In this document: positions 50,838-58,551 of the stretch, in pieces
Numbering within the stretch: position 1 is the first letter of the stretch
How the letters are laid out: each line of letters opens with the position of its first letter
Source: Flavobacteriaceae bacterium PS02293
Lineage (GTDB): Bacteria; Bacteroidota; Bacteroidia; Flavobacteriales; Weeksellaceae
DNA: 64,000 bases
Assembly (NCBI GenBank): GCA_029960045.1
Contig: JASCOV010000003.1
Coordinates: forward strand, 372,001 to 436,000
Reading direction: 5' to 3'
Made by a program: the position numbers and the translations under genes
The notes under the pieces: model-generated
Seen by the model: the letters and a program-made list of their open reading frames with translations, nothing else
Databases searched by the model: none
Told to the model about the DNA's origin: nothing

Positions 50838-51583
50838 TTCCTGTAAATCGTTCTTGGTTCAGCCTGTGCTTTTGGATAAATTGCAATCTCTGCAATAGAA
50901 ACTCTTTCCGGAGCATTGATGCAATAAGCAATCGTGTCTGCAATATCTTCCGGCAGCAAAGGTTCGTAACCTGTATAAACTGTCGCTGCTCTGTCATCAT
51001 CGCCTTTGAAACGCACTTTGGAAAAATCTGTTTCTACTGCTCCAGGCTGAATGTTGGTCACACGGATTCCAAATTCCGTTAACTCCAATCTCATTCCTTC
51101 GGAAATCACATCAACTGCTTTTTTGGATGCACAATAAACAACACCATTTGCATAAGTTTGCCGTGCAGCTACCGAGCTGATATTAATAATTTGTCCGTTT
51201 TGCTTTTCTTTCATTAATTTGATAATTGGCTGAGAAACATAAAGCAAACCTTTTACATTGCCGTCCATCATTGCGTTCCAGTCTTCAGGATTTCCGTCTG
51301 CGATGGAATCTAATCCGTGTGCATTTCCGGCATTATTAATTAGAACATCAATGTTTTTCCAGTCTTCGGGAAGTGAATTGATTGCTTCAAAAACCTCATC
51401 AAGATTTCTGACATCAAAACTCAAGGTGAAAATTTCGGTTTCGTTTGATAATTCTGATTTCAATTCTTCGAGAACGGTTTGGTTTCTTCCGCAGAGAATG
51501 ATTCTGTTTTTTTGTTTTGCCAATAGGATTGCAGTCGATTTTCCGATTCCGGAAGTGGCTCCGGTAATGAATATTGTTTTCAA
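50834..51583 (-). CDS. SDR family oxidoreductase (YdfG-like)
   Basis: A 249-residue NADP-dependent short-chain dehydrogenase: TGATSGIGKSTA, NNAGNAHG, catalytic Ser in INISSVAARQ and Tyr/Lys in VYCASKKAV. Closest in layout to YdfG-type 3-hydroxy acid dehydrogenases. Start is TTG (AAA ACA ATA TTC follows); no ATG is available before the glycine motif. It is coupled to the NTF2-like gene by an ATGA overlap. Confidence 0.9.
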   Translation of the reverse strand: MKTIFITGATSGIGKSTAILLAKQKNRIILCGRNQTVLEELKSELSNETEIFTLSFDVRNLDEVFEAINSLPEDWKNIDVLINNAGNAHGLDSIADGNPEDWNAMMDGNVKGLLYVSQPIIKLMKEKQNGQIINISSVAARQTYANGVVYCASKKAVDVISEGMRLELTEFGIRVTNIQPGAVETDFSKVRFKGDDDRAATVYTGYEPLLPEDIADTIAYCINAPERVSIAEIAIYPKAQAEPRTIYRK

Positions 51584-51605
51584 TTTTACTTTAGATTTAG
51601 AAGTA

Positions 51606-51613
51606 CAAAATTA
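51606..51613 (-). promoter_or_regulatory. -7 promoter box TAATTTTG of the SDR operon
   Basis: TAnnTTTG match on the minus strand, 22 bases before the TTG start, supporting that start. Confidence 0.5.
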
Positions 51614-51656
51614 AGAATGATTAAGTTTAAATCTATATACTTTATGTTGATATTTT

Positions 51657-51676
51657 TCTCGCTGATTGAGCAAATT
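51657..51676. repeat. TCTCGCTGATTGAGCAAATT block shared with 30718-30746
   Basis: TCTCGCTGATT and GATTGAGCAAATT both recur in the stem-loop at 30715-30792; here they overlap, while there six bases separate them. Confidence 0.5.
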
Positions 51677-51692
51677 TTGCAGATTTTTTATC

Positions 51693-51722
51693 AAAGAAAA
51701 ATCCCGAAATAATTTCGGGATT
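51693..51722 (-). terminator. Intrinsic terminator of the msrB transcript
   Basis: Minus-strand stem AATCCCGAAA/TTTCGGGATT, three-base loop, then TTTTC. It lies about 130 bases after the msrB stop, so the repeat element between is in the msrB 3' untranslated region. Confidence 0.82.
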
Positions 51723-51760
51723 AATTATATTATTTATTCTTTGAAAAAGTCGAATCACTC

Positions 51761-51850
51761 GCAGCCCGACTTGAACGGAAATCCTTTTTTGCCGCTGGAT
51801 AAGCTTAGGCAAAAAAGATTGGGAGTGGAAGGCGGAAATAGCTGCCCAAA
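51761..51850 (+). repeat. Dispersed structured repeat, copy B
   Basis: Starts GCAGCCCGACTTGAACGG and ends GCGGAAATAGCTGCCCAAA; left and right blocks are nearly identical to copy A but the central loop differs (CGCTGGATAAGCTTAG between the CTTTTTTGC and GCAAAAAAG arms). It begins five bases after the msrB stop. Confidence 0.87.
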
Positions 51851-51855
51851 TAATT

Positions 51856-52398
51856 CTATTTCTTACTATCAGCCTGAAAATCCAAACTTACAGAATTCAT
51901 ACAGAATCGAGTTCCAGTTGGTGGCGGACCATCATTGAAAACGTGTCCCAAATGCGAATCGCAACGTTTGCAAAGAACCTCAATTCTTTCCATTCCGTGG
52001 GTGGAATCTCGTTTGTAGCTCACGCCTTCTTTGTCCGCTTCGAAGAAACTTGGCCAGCCACAAGTGCTTGCAAATTTAGAACTTGAGCGGAACAAATGAT
52101 TACCACAAACAGCGCAATAATATTCGCCGAGTTCATCAAATTCATTGTATTTTCCGGTGAAAGGATATTCTGTGTTGGCTTCTCTTGAGATGGCATAAAC
52201 TTCTGCCGGAAGGATTTTTTTCCATTCTTCGTTGGAGACGTTCAGTTTGGTTTTGTCTGTTCTTGAGTAGTAAGGATTGTTTTTGTGCGTGTTATCTTCC
52301 ATTGTTTTTTGTTCTGGTTGTTTGGTTAAGTCCACTTTTTTCTGCGCGCATTGTTGCAAAAATAAGGTCATTAATATTAAAAAAAATATTTTTTTCAT
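51856..52398 (-). CDS. msrB: Peptide-methionine (R)-S-oxide reductase MsrB, lipoprotein
   Basis: Reduces methionine-R-sulfoxide in proteins. 180 residues: a lipoprotein signal (LILMTLFLQQC), then the MsrB domain with both structural zinc CxxC pairs (CAVCGNHLF and CKRCDSHLG), CGWPSF and the catalytic Cys in TRFCMNSVSL. Export to the periplasm as a lipoprotein fits repair of envelope proteins. I start at the MKKIFFLIL ATG; the longer frame to 52440 would include the 20-base palindrome. Confidence 0.93.
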   Translation of the reverse strand: MKKIFFLILMTLFLQQCAQKKVDLTKQPEQKTMEDNTHKNNPYYSRTDKTKLNVSNEEWKKILPAEVYAISREANTEYPFTGKYNEFDELGEYYCAVCGNHLFRSSSKFASTCGWPSFFEADKEGVSYKRDSTHGMERIEVLCKRCDSHLGHVFNDGPPPTGTRFCMNSVSLDFQADSKK

Positions 52399-52412
52399 TA
52401 CAGTAAATTTAC

Positions 52413-52432
52413 GAAATCTAATATTAGATTTC
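52413..52432. promoter_or_regulatory. Perfect 20-base palindrome before msrB, operator candidate
   Basis: GAAATCTAATATTAGATTTC is identical to its complement over all 20 bases. It lies 15 bases before the msrB ATG in a 49-base gap, with no T run, which suits a dimeric repressor or activator site. Confidence 0.5.
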
Positions 52433-52447
52433 ATTATCATAAGTTAG

Positions 52448-53806
52448 TTAAACAAACGCACTCATTCCCGTAATCGAACGGCCAACAATCAGCGAGTTGA
52501 TTTCTTTGGTTCCTTCGTAAGAATAAATAGCTTCTGCATCGGCGACAAATCTGGCGACATCGTGTTCCAGAAGAATTCCGTTTCCGCCCATTACTTCTCT
52601 AGCTTGTGCGACAACATCACGCGTTCTAAGGCTACAAAAGACTTTTGCCAATGATGCGTGTTCGTCTTTCAAAATATCTTGGTCCTGCATTTCTGACAAT
52701 CTGAAAACCAAAGTTTGCATCGCTGTGAGATTGGACAACATTTCCACCAAATGTCCCTGAATCAACTGGAAAGAAGCAATCGGTTTTCCGAATTGTTCAC
52801 GTTTTCTGGTGTAATCCAAAGCACTTTCATAAGCGCCTCTTGCGCAGCCTGTCGCCATCCACGCAACGCCAGCTCTCGTCATTTGAAGAACTTTTGCAGT
52901 GTCTTTGAAACTATTGGCGTGCTCCATTTTTTGAGAATCGGCGACGAAGCAATCTTTCATTGTAATCAAGCCGTTTTGGACAATTCTGAGTGCCATTTTT
53001 CCTTTGATTTTCTCAACTGAAAAACCTTCTGTTCCTTTTTTAACAATGAAACCTTTCACCTGATTATCATCTAAATCTCTTGCCCAGATAATAATGACAT
53101 CAGCAAACGTTGCATTCCCAATCCATTTTTTCTGTCCGTTCAGAATCCAACCGTCTTCTACTTTTTTACAAGTTGTTGTCAATCCGCCCGCAGCGCCCGA
53201 ACCAACTTCAGGTTCTGTTAATCCAAATGCACCAATCAAATCGAATTGCTGCATCCCAGGAAGATATTTCTGCTTTTGTTCCTCAGAACCACACATATAA
53301 ATCGAACCCATTGACAATCCGGACTGAACACCGAAAAATGTTGCTAACGATGCATCTACTCTTGCAATTTCCATTGCAATAACGCCTTCCATTAAGAATG
53401 GTAAATTCGGGCAGCCATAACCGTCGTAAGTTACACCGCAAAGGTTCAGTTTTTTGAATTTTGGGATGAGTTCGTGCGGGAAATCATCGTGCAACCAATA
53501 ATCGTTGACCAGAGGTTTCGCTTCTTTTTCCATAAACTCACGAACTTTTAACTGAATTGCTCTTTGCTCATCTGTCAGTTTCAAATGAAGCTCATAAAAA
53601 TCACCGTTGATAGGTGGTAATTCTTTTTTCTTCCCAGAAGAATCCAGCATTTTTGTTAAACCTTTGATTTGATTTTCGTCCAGTTTTGAGAACTGATTCA
53701 TCAGTTTTGGAAGGTCAACTTTCTCGGAAATTTTTGCGATTTGGTCTATATCGATATGTTTCAAAAGATTGAAAACACCTTTAATCTTGGAGATTGTGCT
53801 GTTCAT
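52448..53806 (-). CDS. Acyl-CoA dehydrogenase family protein (glutaryl-CoA dehydrogenase-like)
   Basis: A 452-residue FAD enzyme: an extra N-terminal helical segment (about 1-60), then the ACAD fold with GAFGLTEPEVGSGAAG (FAD-binding), NGQKKWIGNATFADV, RKREQFGKPIASFQLIQ, EVMGGNGILLEHDVARF and the catalytic Glu in YEGTKEINSLIVG. The last motifs match the glutaryl-CoA dehydrogenase subgroup. It would catalyse decarboxylating oxidation of glutaryl-CoA to crotonyl-CoA or a similar reaction. It stands alone. Confidence 0.9.
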   Translation of the reverse strand: MNSTISKIKGVFNLLKHIDIDQIAKISEKVDLPKLMNQFSKLDENQIKGLTKMLDSSGKKKELPPINGDFYELHLKLTDEQRAIQLKVREFMEKEAKPLVNDYWLHDDFPHELIPKFKKLNLCGVTYDGYGCPNLPFLMEGVIAMEIARVDASLATFFGVQSGLSMGSIYMCGSEEQKQKYLPGMQQFDLIGAFGLTEPEVGSGAAGGLTTTCKKVEDGWILNGQKKWIGNATFADVIIIWARDLDDNQVKGFIVKKGTEGFSVEKIKGKMALRIVQNGLITMKDCFVADSQKMEHANSFKDTAKVLQMTRAGVAWMATGCARGAYESALDYTRKREQFGKPIASFQLIQGHLVEMLSNLTAMQTLVFRLSEMQDQDILKDEHASLAKVFCSLRTRDVVAQAREVMGGNGILLEHDVARFVADAEAIYSYEGTKEINSLIVGRSITGMSAFV

Positions 53807-54042
53807 AGATTCTGTTTTCTTGTAGAATGCAATTAATATTCCTAAAAAGCTTTTACAATTCTTTAAATACGAAAGTTTCTCTGAAAAACAATTTTACAAA
53901 ACATTCATAATCAATATTTTGAATTGAAGATAAGTTTACAATTACTTTCGGATTGATTTGCAGAATTGCTTTCATTTTAATTATCAATTTTGAGAAAGAA
54001 GGTTTCAAACAATTGGCAAAGCTTGATTTGAAACCGAATCCC

Positions 54043-54152
54043 GCAGCCCGACTTGAGCGGAAATCCTTTTTTGCTTGTACTCAAGTTCTATTTAAACTGA
54101 AATCTTCTGCAAAAAAGATTGGGAGCGGAAGGCGGATAAAGCTGCCCAAATA
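54043..54152 (+). repeat. Dispersed structured repeat, copy C
   Basis: Same start GCAGCCCGACTTGAGCGG and same end block as copies A and B with a longer, different centre (about 34 bases between TTTTTTGC and GCAAAAAAG). In right block GGAGCGGAAGGCGGATAAAGC differs slightly. It fills much of the 380-base gap between the divergent acyl-CoA dehydrogenase and DUF4349 genes; the rest of that gap is AT-rich with no gene seen. Confidence 0.85.
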
Positions 54153-54186
54153 TTTACAATTAAAAAACAAATAAAATATATTCAAA

Positions 54187-55059
54187 ATGAAAACTAAATT
54201 TTTATCAATCAGCTTACTTGCTTTACTTTTAATCGGATGTAAAAAAGGAGAATATGCAGAATCTGCTTACACAACTGCAGATAGCGCGGCAGCTGTTTCT
54301 GACAATGTTTCTATGGCGGCAACTCAAACTGTTGAAGGGAAGCAATTTGTGAAAACGGCCGAAGTGGATATGGAAGTGAAGGATGTTTATGATGCGACCA
54401 TCTCGATTGAGAAGCAACTGCAGTCGCTTGGCGGATTTGTGACGAAAAGCAGAATGGAAGCGCAGACTTTGTCGGAAGATACTTATAATACGTCGGATGA
54501 ATCGGCGATTTTGATTCGGAAATTCCAGAATCACAATAGAATGCAAGTAAGAGTTCCGAATGAGAAATTGGGCGATTTTTTGGATTTTATTAATGATAAA
54601 AAAGTATTTCTCAATTCCAGAATTATTTCTGCGGAAGACGTCACAGCAAACATTAAATTGTCCAAAATGGAAGCGGAAAGACAGTCTAAAACCAGTACTA
54701 ATATTTCTGAATTGAAAGCCGGAAAAGATAAAGTGAATCTTGATGATAAAAATATGTCTCAAGCTAATGTTCAGAAATATTCTGATGAGATTCTTGCTGA
54801 TAATTTGAAATTTTCAACTGTTGATATTTTCATCCAAGAACCGAAAACGAGTGTTGCGAAAATCCCGATTGTCAACACCAAAAATATTGATAATGAGTAC
54901 AAATACAATTTCTTCTTCGATGTGAAAAATGCTTTTGTGGAAGGCTTTTATTTGATTCAGCAGATTTTTGTTTTTCTGATTTCGATTTGGCCGATTGCTT
55001 TGATTGGTGGATTGGTGTTTTATTTTTGGAGAAGGAGAAAAACTGTTGTCAAATCATAA
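54187..55059 (+). CDS. DUF4349 lipoprotein
   Basis: A 290-residue exported lipoprotein (lipobox LLLIGC) with one DUF4349 domain: FVKTAEVDMEVKDVYDAT, QLQSLGGFVTKS, MQVRVPNEKLGDFLDFI and a coiled region, then a C-terminal membrane helix (about 262-282) and a basic tail (WRRRKTVVK). The domain is widespread and of unknown function; its shape suggests an envelope scaffold. An 21-base palindrome follows the stop. Confidence 0.85.
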   Translation: MKTKFLSISLLALLLIGCKKGEYAESAYTTADSAAAVSDNVSMAATQTVEGKQFVKTAEVDMEVKDVYDATISIEKQLQSLGGFVTKSRMEAQTLSEDTYNTSDESAILIRKFQNHNRMQVRVPNEKLGDFLDFINDKKVFLNSRIISAEDVTANIKLSKMEAERQSKTSTNISELKAGKDKVNLDDKNMSQANVQKYSDEILADNLKFSTVDIFIQEPKTSVAKIPIVNTKNIDNEYKYNFFFDVKNAFVEGFYLIQQIFVFLISIWPIALIGGLVFYFWRRRKTVVKS

Positions 55060-55060
55060 T

Positions 55061-55111
55061 TTTGTCATTCCGGAGGAATCTAAACTGCTGAGATTCCTCC
55101 GGAATGACAAA
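55061..55111. repeat. Perfect intergenic palindrome (GTCATTCC family)
   Basis: 21-base arms, beginning TTTGTCATTCCGGAGGAATC, pair perfectly around a nine-base loop right after the DUF4349 stop. Related copies lie at 12951 and 37457. Confidence 0.88.
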
Positions 55112-55147
55112 TTGTATGTTATTTTTATTTCTTAATTTTGCAAAACG

Positions 55148-55519
55148 ATGTTGAGAAGACTGCAACTTTTTTTTATGATTTTCTGTTTGGGGATTTTTGT
55201 ATTTCCGAAGCAGAATTTCAATGCGCAGGTTGCTCAGAGTTCTTGTTGCGAATCTCAGACTCAAAGTTCTGACTGTTGCAAGAAGGAAGAGAAACATTCT
55301 AAGTCTTGTAATCACGATTCTAAAAAAGAAAAAGACTGCAAAGATAATTGCACGACTTGCAAAACCTGCAGTTCCGGATTCGTATTTTCTGTTGTTTTGA
55401 ATAATTTCGATAACAAGCTGAGAACGCCAATTTTCGAAATCAACAATCAATATTCTTACTATTCTCAAGCGCCATTTGCACGAACTTTCAACATTTGGCA
55501 ACCGCCTAAACTTGGTTAA
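55148..55519 (+). CDS. Cys-rich exported metal-binding protein
   Basis: A 123-residue exported protein: signal peptide then a cysteine-rich core with SSCCESQ, SDCCKKEEKH, CNHD, DCKDNCTTCKTC and His residues, followed by a Tyr-rich tail. The spacing suits soft metal binding (copper, zinc or cadmium). It heads the locus with an HMA protein and an HMA-TonB receptor fusion, so it is probably a periplasmic metal buffer. No named family is recognised. Confidence 0.7.
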   Translation: MLRRLQLFFMIFCLGIFVFPKQNFNAQVAQSSCCESQTQSSDCCKKEEKHSKSCNHDSKKEKDCKDNCTTCKTCSSGFVFSVVLNNFDNKLRTPIFEINNQYSYYSQAPFARTFNIWQPPKLG

Positions 55520-55614
55520 TTTTTTTTATTTAAATGTCTTCGAGAGCCTCAGACTGACAATTCAGTTTGCAATTTCACAAAGACATTATTATCAAACAAT
55601 TAAAATTAATCAAA

Positions 55615-56007
55615 ATGAATACAATCATAAAATCAGGAATTTTATTCCTTTCCATATTTCTATTTTCAAATTTTTCTGCTCAAACCAAAACCTTCAAAGC
55701 CAAAGTAGAAGGCAACTGCGGAATGTGCAAAGAACGCATCGAAACAGCGGTTAAAGCTAACAAAAATGTAAGTTCTGCCAACTGGAGTATGAGCAAAAAA
55801 GTCTTGACCGTGAGTTATGACGCTTCCAAAACGGACAGAAAATCTATCCTGAAAAGCGTAGCCGATGTTGGTCACGACAACGAAATGTTCCGTGCTTCTG
55901 ACAAAGTCTATGACGATTTGGATGCTTGTTGCCAGTATGACCGTCCTGACAACAGCAAAAAGTTGGCAAAAAATAGTGATACCAAACAAGTCTGCGAGCT
56001 TAAGTAA
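55615..56007 (+). CDS. Exported heavy-metal-associated (HMA) domain protein
   Basis: A 130-residue periplasmic protein: signal peptide (MNTIIKSGILFLSIFLFSNFSAQ cut in two here) and one ferredoxin-like HMA domain with the metal-binding motif GNCGMCKERIE (CxxC). A second cysteine pair (DACCQY) and a terminal Cys lie in the C-terminal tail. A copper chaperone or metallochaperone role is likely. The ATG in the middle of a longer frame is chosen because it opens the signal peptide. It is 19 bases from the receptor gene. Confidence 0.87.
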   Translation: MNTIIKSGILFLSIFLFSNFSAQTKTFKAKVEGNCGMCKERIETAVKANKNVSSANWSMSKKVLTVSYDASKTDRKSILKSVADVGHDNEMFRASDKVYDDLDACCQYDRPDNSKKLAKNSDTKQVCELK

Positions 56008-56026
56008 TTAATTTAAATTTTTGACG

Positions 56027-58372
56027 ATGAATTATTTAAGTAGAAAACTTATGTTTTCTGTGCTGCTCGTTTGTTCGATATTTTCATTCGCGCAAACCGT
56101 TACAGAACAGTTTTTGGTAAAAGGAAATTGCGGACAATGTAAAGCAAGAATAGAAAAAGCAGCCTTGAAAGCGGGAGCACAAACAGCCAACTGGACTGCC
56201 AATAATCAGACTTTGACAATGACACTTGACGAATCGAAAGTGAAATGTGACGATATTCTGAAACAAATCGCTGAAGTTGGTCACGATAACGAGAAATTCA
56301 AAGCGCCGGAAGATGCTTACAAAAATCTGCCTGCGTGTTGTTTATACACAAGAGGTTCAGATTTTGAAAAACCGAATGACACACTTGAACATCACTCAGA
56401 TTCTGACAAAAAAACGAATCAGATTGAAGGTGTAAAACTGACGAGAGAAAAAGAAGCAACAGCTATCAGCAAAAAAGAAGCAGGATTGATTTTCAATATC
56501 AGTTCCAAAGAATTGTTGAAAGCAGCGTGTTGTAATCTGTCCGAAAGTTTTGAAACCAATGCGACTGTAGATGTTTCGTTCAGTAATGCAGTTACAGGAA
56601 CTAAGCAATTGAAAATGCTCGGACTGGACCAGAAATATACACTTCTAACCAAAGAACAATTACCTGAAATCCGTGGATTAGCTTCCCCTTATGGATTGAA
56701 TTTTATTCCTGGAAAATGGATTGGCGGAATACAGTTGACAAAAGGCGGAAGTACGGTTGTGAATGGTTACGAAAGTATCACGGGACAAATCAATACAGAA
56801 CTTTTGAAGTCTCACGACGATGATAAAAAATCGGAAACAGAAATCAATTTGTTCTCTGATAACAATGGTCGTATGGAAGCCAATGTGACGAGCACATCTC
56901 CAATTTCCGACAAATGGACTCAAAGTGTTTTGCTTCACGGAAACGGAACTTTTGGCGATACAGATATGAACGATGACGGTTTTCTTGACAGACCAAAAGG
57001 AAGTCAGTTAAATGTTGCTTATCTTTTGAATTACAATGATTTGGAGAATTCAGGATTTGCTTCGCATTTCGGAATTAATTATCTGAAAGACGAAAGAACT
57101 GCAGGACAAATCGGATTCAATAAAAGGATTCCGCAGAAAGACCAATCGTTTTATGGTGTTGGGATTGATATTTCGAGATTTCAGTTATGGAACAAAACAG
57201 GTTATGTTTTTAAAGGGAAACCTTATCAAAGTCTGGGCTGGATGAATCAATTAACTTATCATCAGCAAGATAGCTTTTTCGGATTGAGAAATTATTTTGG
57301 AAAAGAAACGTCTTATTACTCTAATTTGATTTTCGAAAGTATCATCGGAAATACAAATAATAAGTATAAAGTTGGTGCAAGTTTCCTTTATGACAAATAC
57401 GACGAAGATTATCTTTTGGACAATTACAAGAGAACAGAAACTGTTCCGGGATTATTTGCAGAATATACTTTGACAGGTGAAAAATTCACCTTAGTGACGG
57501 GCGCTCGAGTTGATTTTCACAATCTTGCGGGAACACAGTTTACGCCGAGAATGAATTTCAAATATGATTTGACTCCAAAAACGATTTTCAGAGTTTCGGC
57601 TGGAAGAGGTTTCCGAACTGCGAATATTTTTGCGGAAAGTCAGTCTTATTTTGCATCGAATCGTCAAATCCAAATCATCAATAATGGTGGCGAAATCTAC
57701 GGTTTGAAACCAGAAATTGCGTGGAATTATGGTGTGAGTCTGCAACAGGAATTCAAATTGTTTGGAAGAAAATCAACCATTTTAGCTGATTTTTTCAGAA
57801 CAGATTTCCAGAATCAGGTTGTGACAGATTTGGATGAATCTGCCCAGAAAATCTTGTTTTACAATCTTGAAGGCAAATCGTTTGCGAATAGTTTCCAGAC
57901 ACAATGGGATTTTCAGCCGATTAAAAACTTAGATTTCAGATTGGCTTACAAATATTACGATGTGGCTTTGGATTACTTGAGCGGATTGAAAAAAGTGCCG
58001 TTTATGGCGAAACATCGTGGATTTGCGAACTTGGCTTATTCAACTAATAAAACTGAGAAAGGCAGATTTTGGAGCTTTGATACGACTTTAAATTTAGTTG
58101 GGAAACAAAGACTTCCGAATACAAAATCAAATCCGACAGAATTTCAGTTAGGTGATTATTCCCCAAGTTATGCAACTTTGAATGCTCAGATTTCTAGAAA
58201 CTTTTCCGCTAAAATCAGAGTTTATTTGGGTGGAGAGAATTTGACAGGTTATCAGCAAAAAGTTGCGATTCTGGATGCGGGAAATCCTTTTGGAAATTAC
58301 TTTGACGGAGGAATGGTTTACGCTCCGATTATGAAACAGAATTTCTATGTGGGTGTAGATTTTAAGTTTTAA
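56027..58372 (+). CDS. TonB-dependent receptor with N-terminal HMA domain
   Basis: A 781-residue outer-membrane receptor. After the signal peptide an HMA domain carries GNCGQCKARIEKA (CxxC), closely related to that of the preceding gene, with ACCLY and a further CC (AACCN) in the linker. Then a plug domain (IRGLASPYGLNFIPG, GGIQLTKGGSTVVNGYESITGQIN) and a 22-strand barrel ending in NFYVGVDFKF. It would import a metal or metal complex, probably copper, with the fused HMA domain handing the metal on in the periplasm. Start ATG preferred to a TTG two codons earlier. Confidence 0.9.
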   Translation: MNYLSRKLMFSVLLVCSIFSFAQTVTEQFLVKGNCGQCKARIEKAALKAGAQTANWTANNQTLTMTLDESKVKCDDILKQIAEVGHDNEKFKAPEDAYKNLPACCLYTRGSDFEKPNDTLEHHSDSDKKTNQIEGVKLTREKEATAISKKEAGLIFNISSKELLKAACCNLSESFETNATVDVSFSNAVTGTKQLKMLGLDQKYTLLTKEQLPEIRGLASPYGLNFIPGKWIGGIQLTKGGSTVVNGYESITGQINTELLKSHDDDKKSETEINLFSDNNGRMEANVTSTSPISDKWTQSVLLHGNGTFGDTDMNDDGFLDRPKGSQLNVAYLLNYNDLENSGFASHFGINYLKDERTAGQIGFNKRIPQKDQSFYGVGIDISRFQLWNKTGYVFKGKPYQSLGWMNQLTYHQQDSFFGLRNYFGKETSYYSNLIFESIIGNTNNKYKVGASFLYDKYDEDYLLDNYKRTETVPGLFAEYTLTGEKFTLVTGARVDFHNLAGTQFTPRMNFKYDLTPKTIFRVSAGRGFRTANIFAESQSYFASNRQIQIINNGGEIYGLKPEIAWNYGVSLQQEFKLFGRKSTILADFFRTDFQNQVVTDLDESAQKILFYNLEGKSFANSFQTQWDFQPIKNLDFRLAYKYYDVALDYLSGLKKVPFMAKHRGFANLAYSTNKTEKGRFWSFDTTLNLVGKQRLPNTKSNPTEFQLGDYSPSYATLNAQISRNFSAKIRVYLGGENLTGYQQKVAILDAGNPFGNYFDGGMVYAPIMKQNFYVGVDFKF

Positions 58373-58383
58373 ACTGTTTATCA

Positions 58384-58487
58384 ACCACATAGACACATAG
58401 CTTTGAATAAATTAAGGTAATATAGATTCATCAATTCTATTTTATCTTTATCAATCAGATTTAAATTTTCCTATGTGACTATGTGGT
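58384..58487. repeat. Intergenic inverted repeat with 17-base arms
   Basis: ACCACATAGACACATAG and CTATGTGACTATGTGGT pair with one mismatch around a 70-base spacer between the receptor and the HGQPxHRC lipoprotein gene. Confidence 0.75.
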
Positions 58488-58551
58488 GTTATTAATTATA
58501 AATCAGACTTAAGTTTAAAATAAATCATTAATTTTAATAAAAATTAAAGTT

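Noticed and set aside
51666..51938. A 90-codon frame opposite the msrB end
   Set aside because: It is formed by the terminator, repeat copy B and the antisense of msrB.
53953..54174. A 73-codon frame upstream of the DUF4349 gene
   Set aside because: It lies across copy C of the structured repeat; composition reflects the repeat, not a protein.
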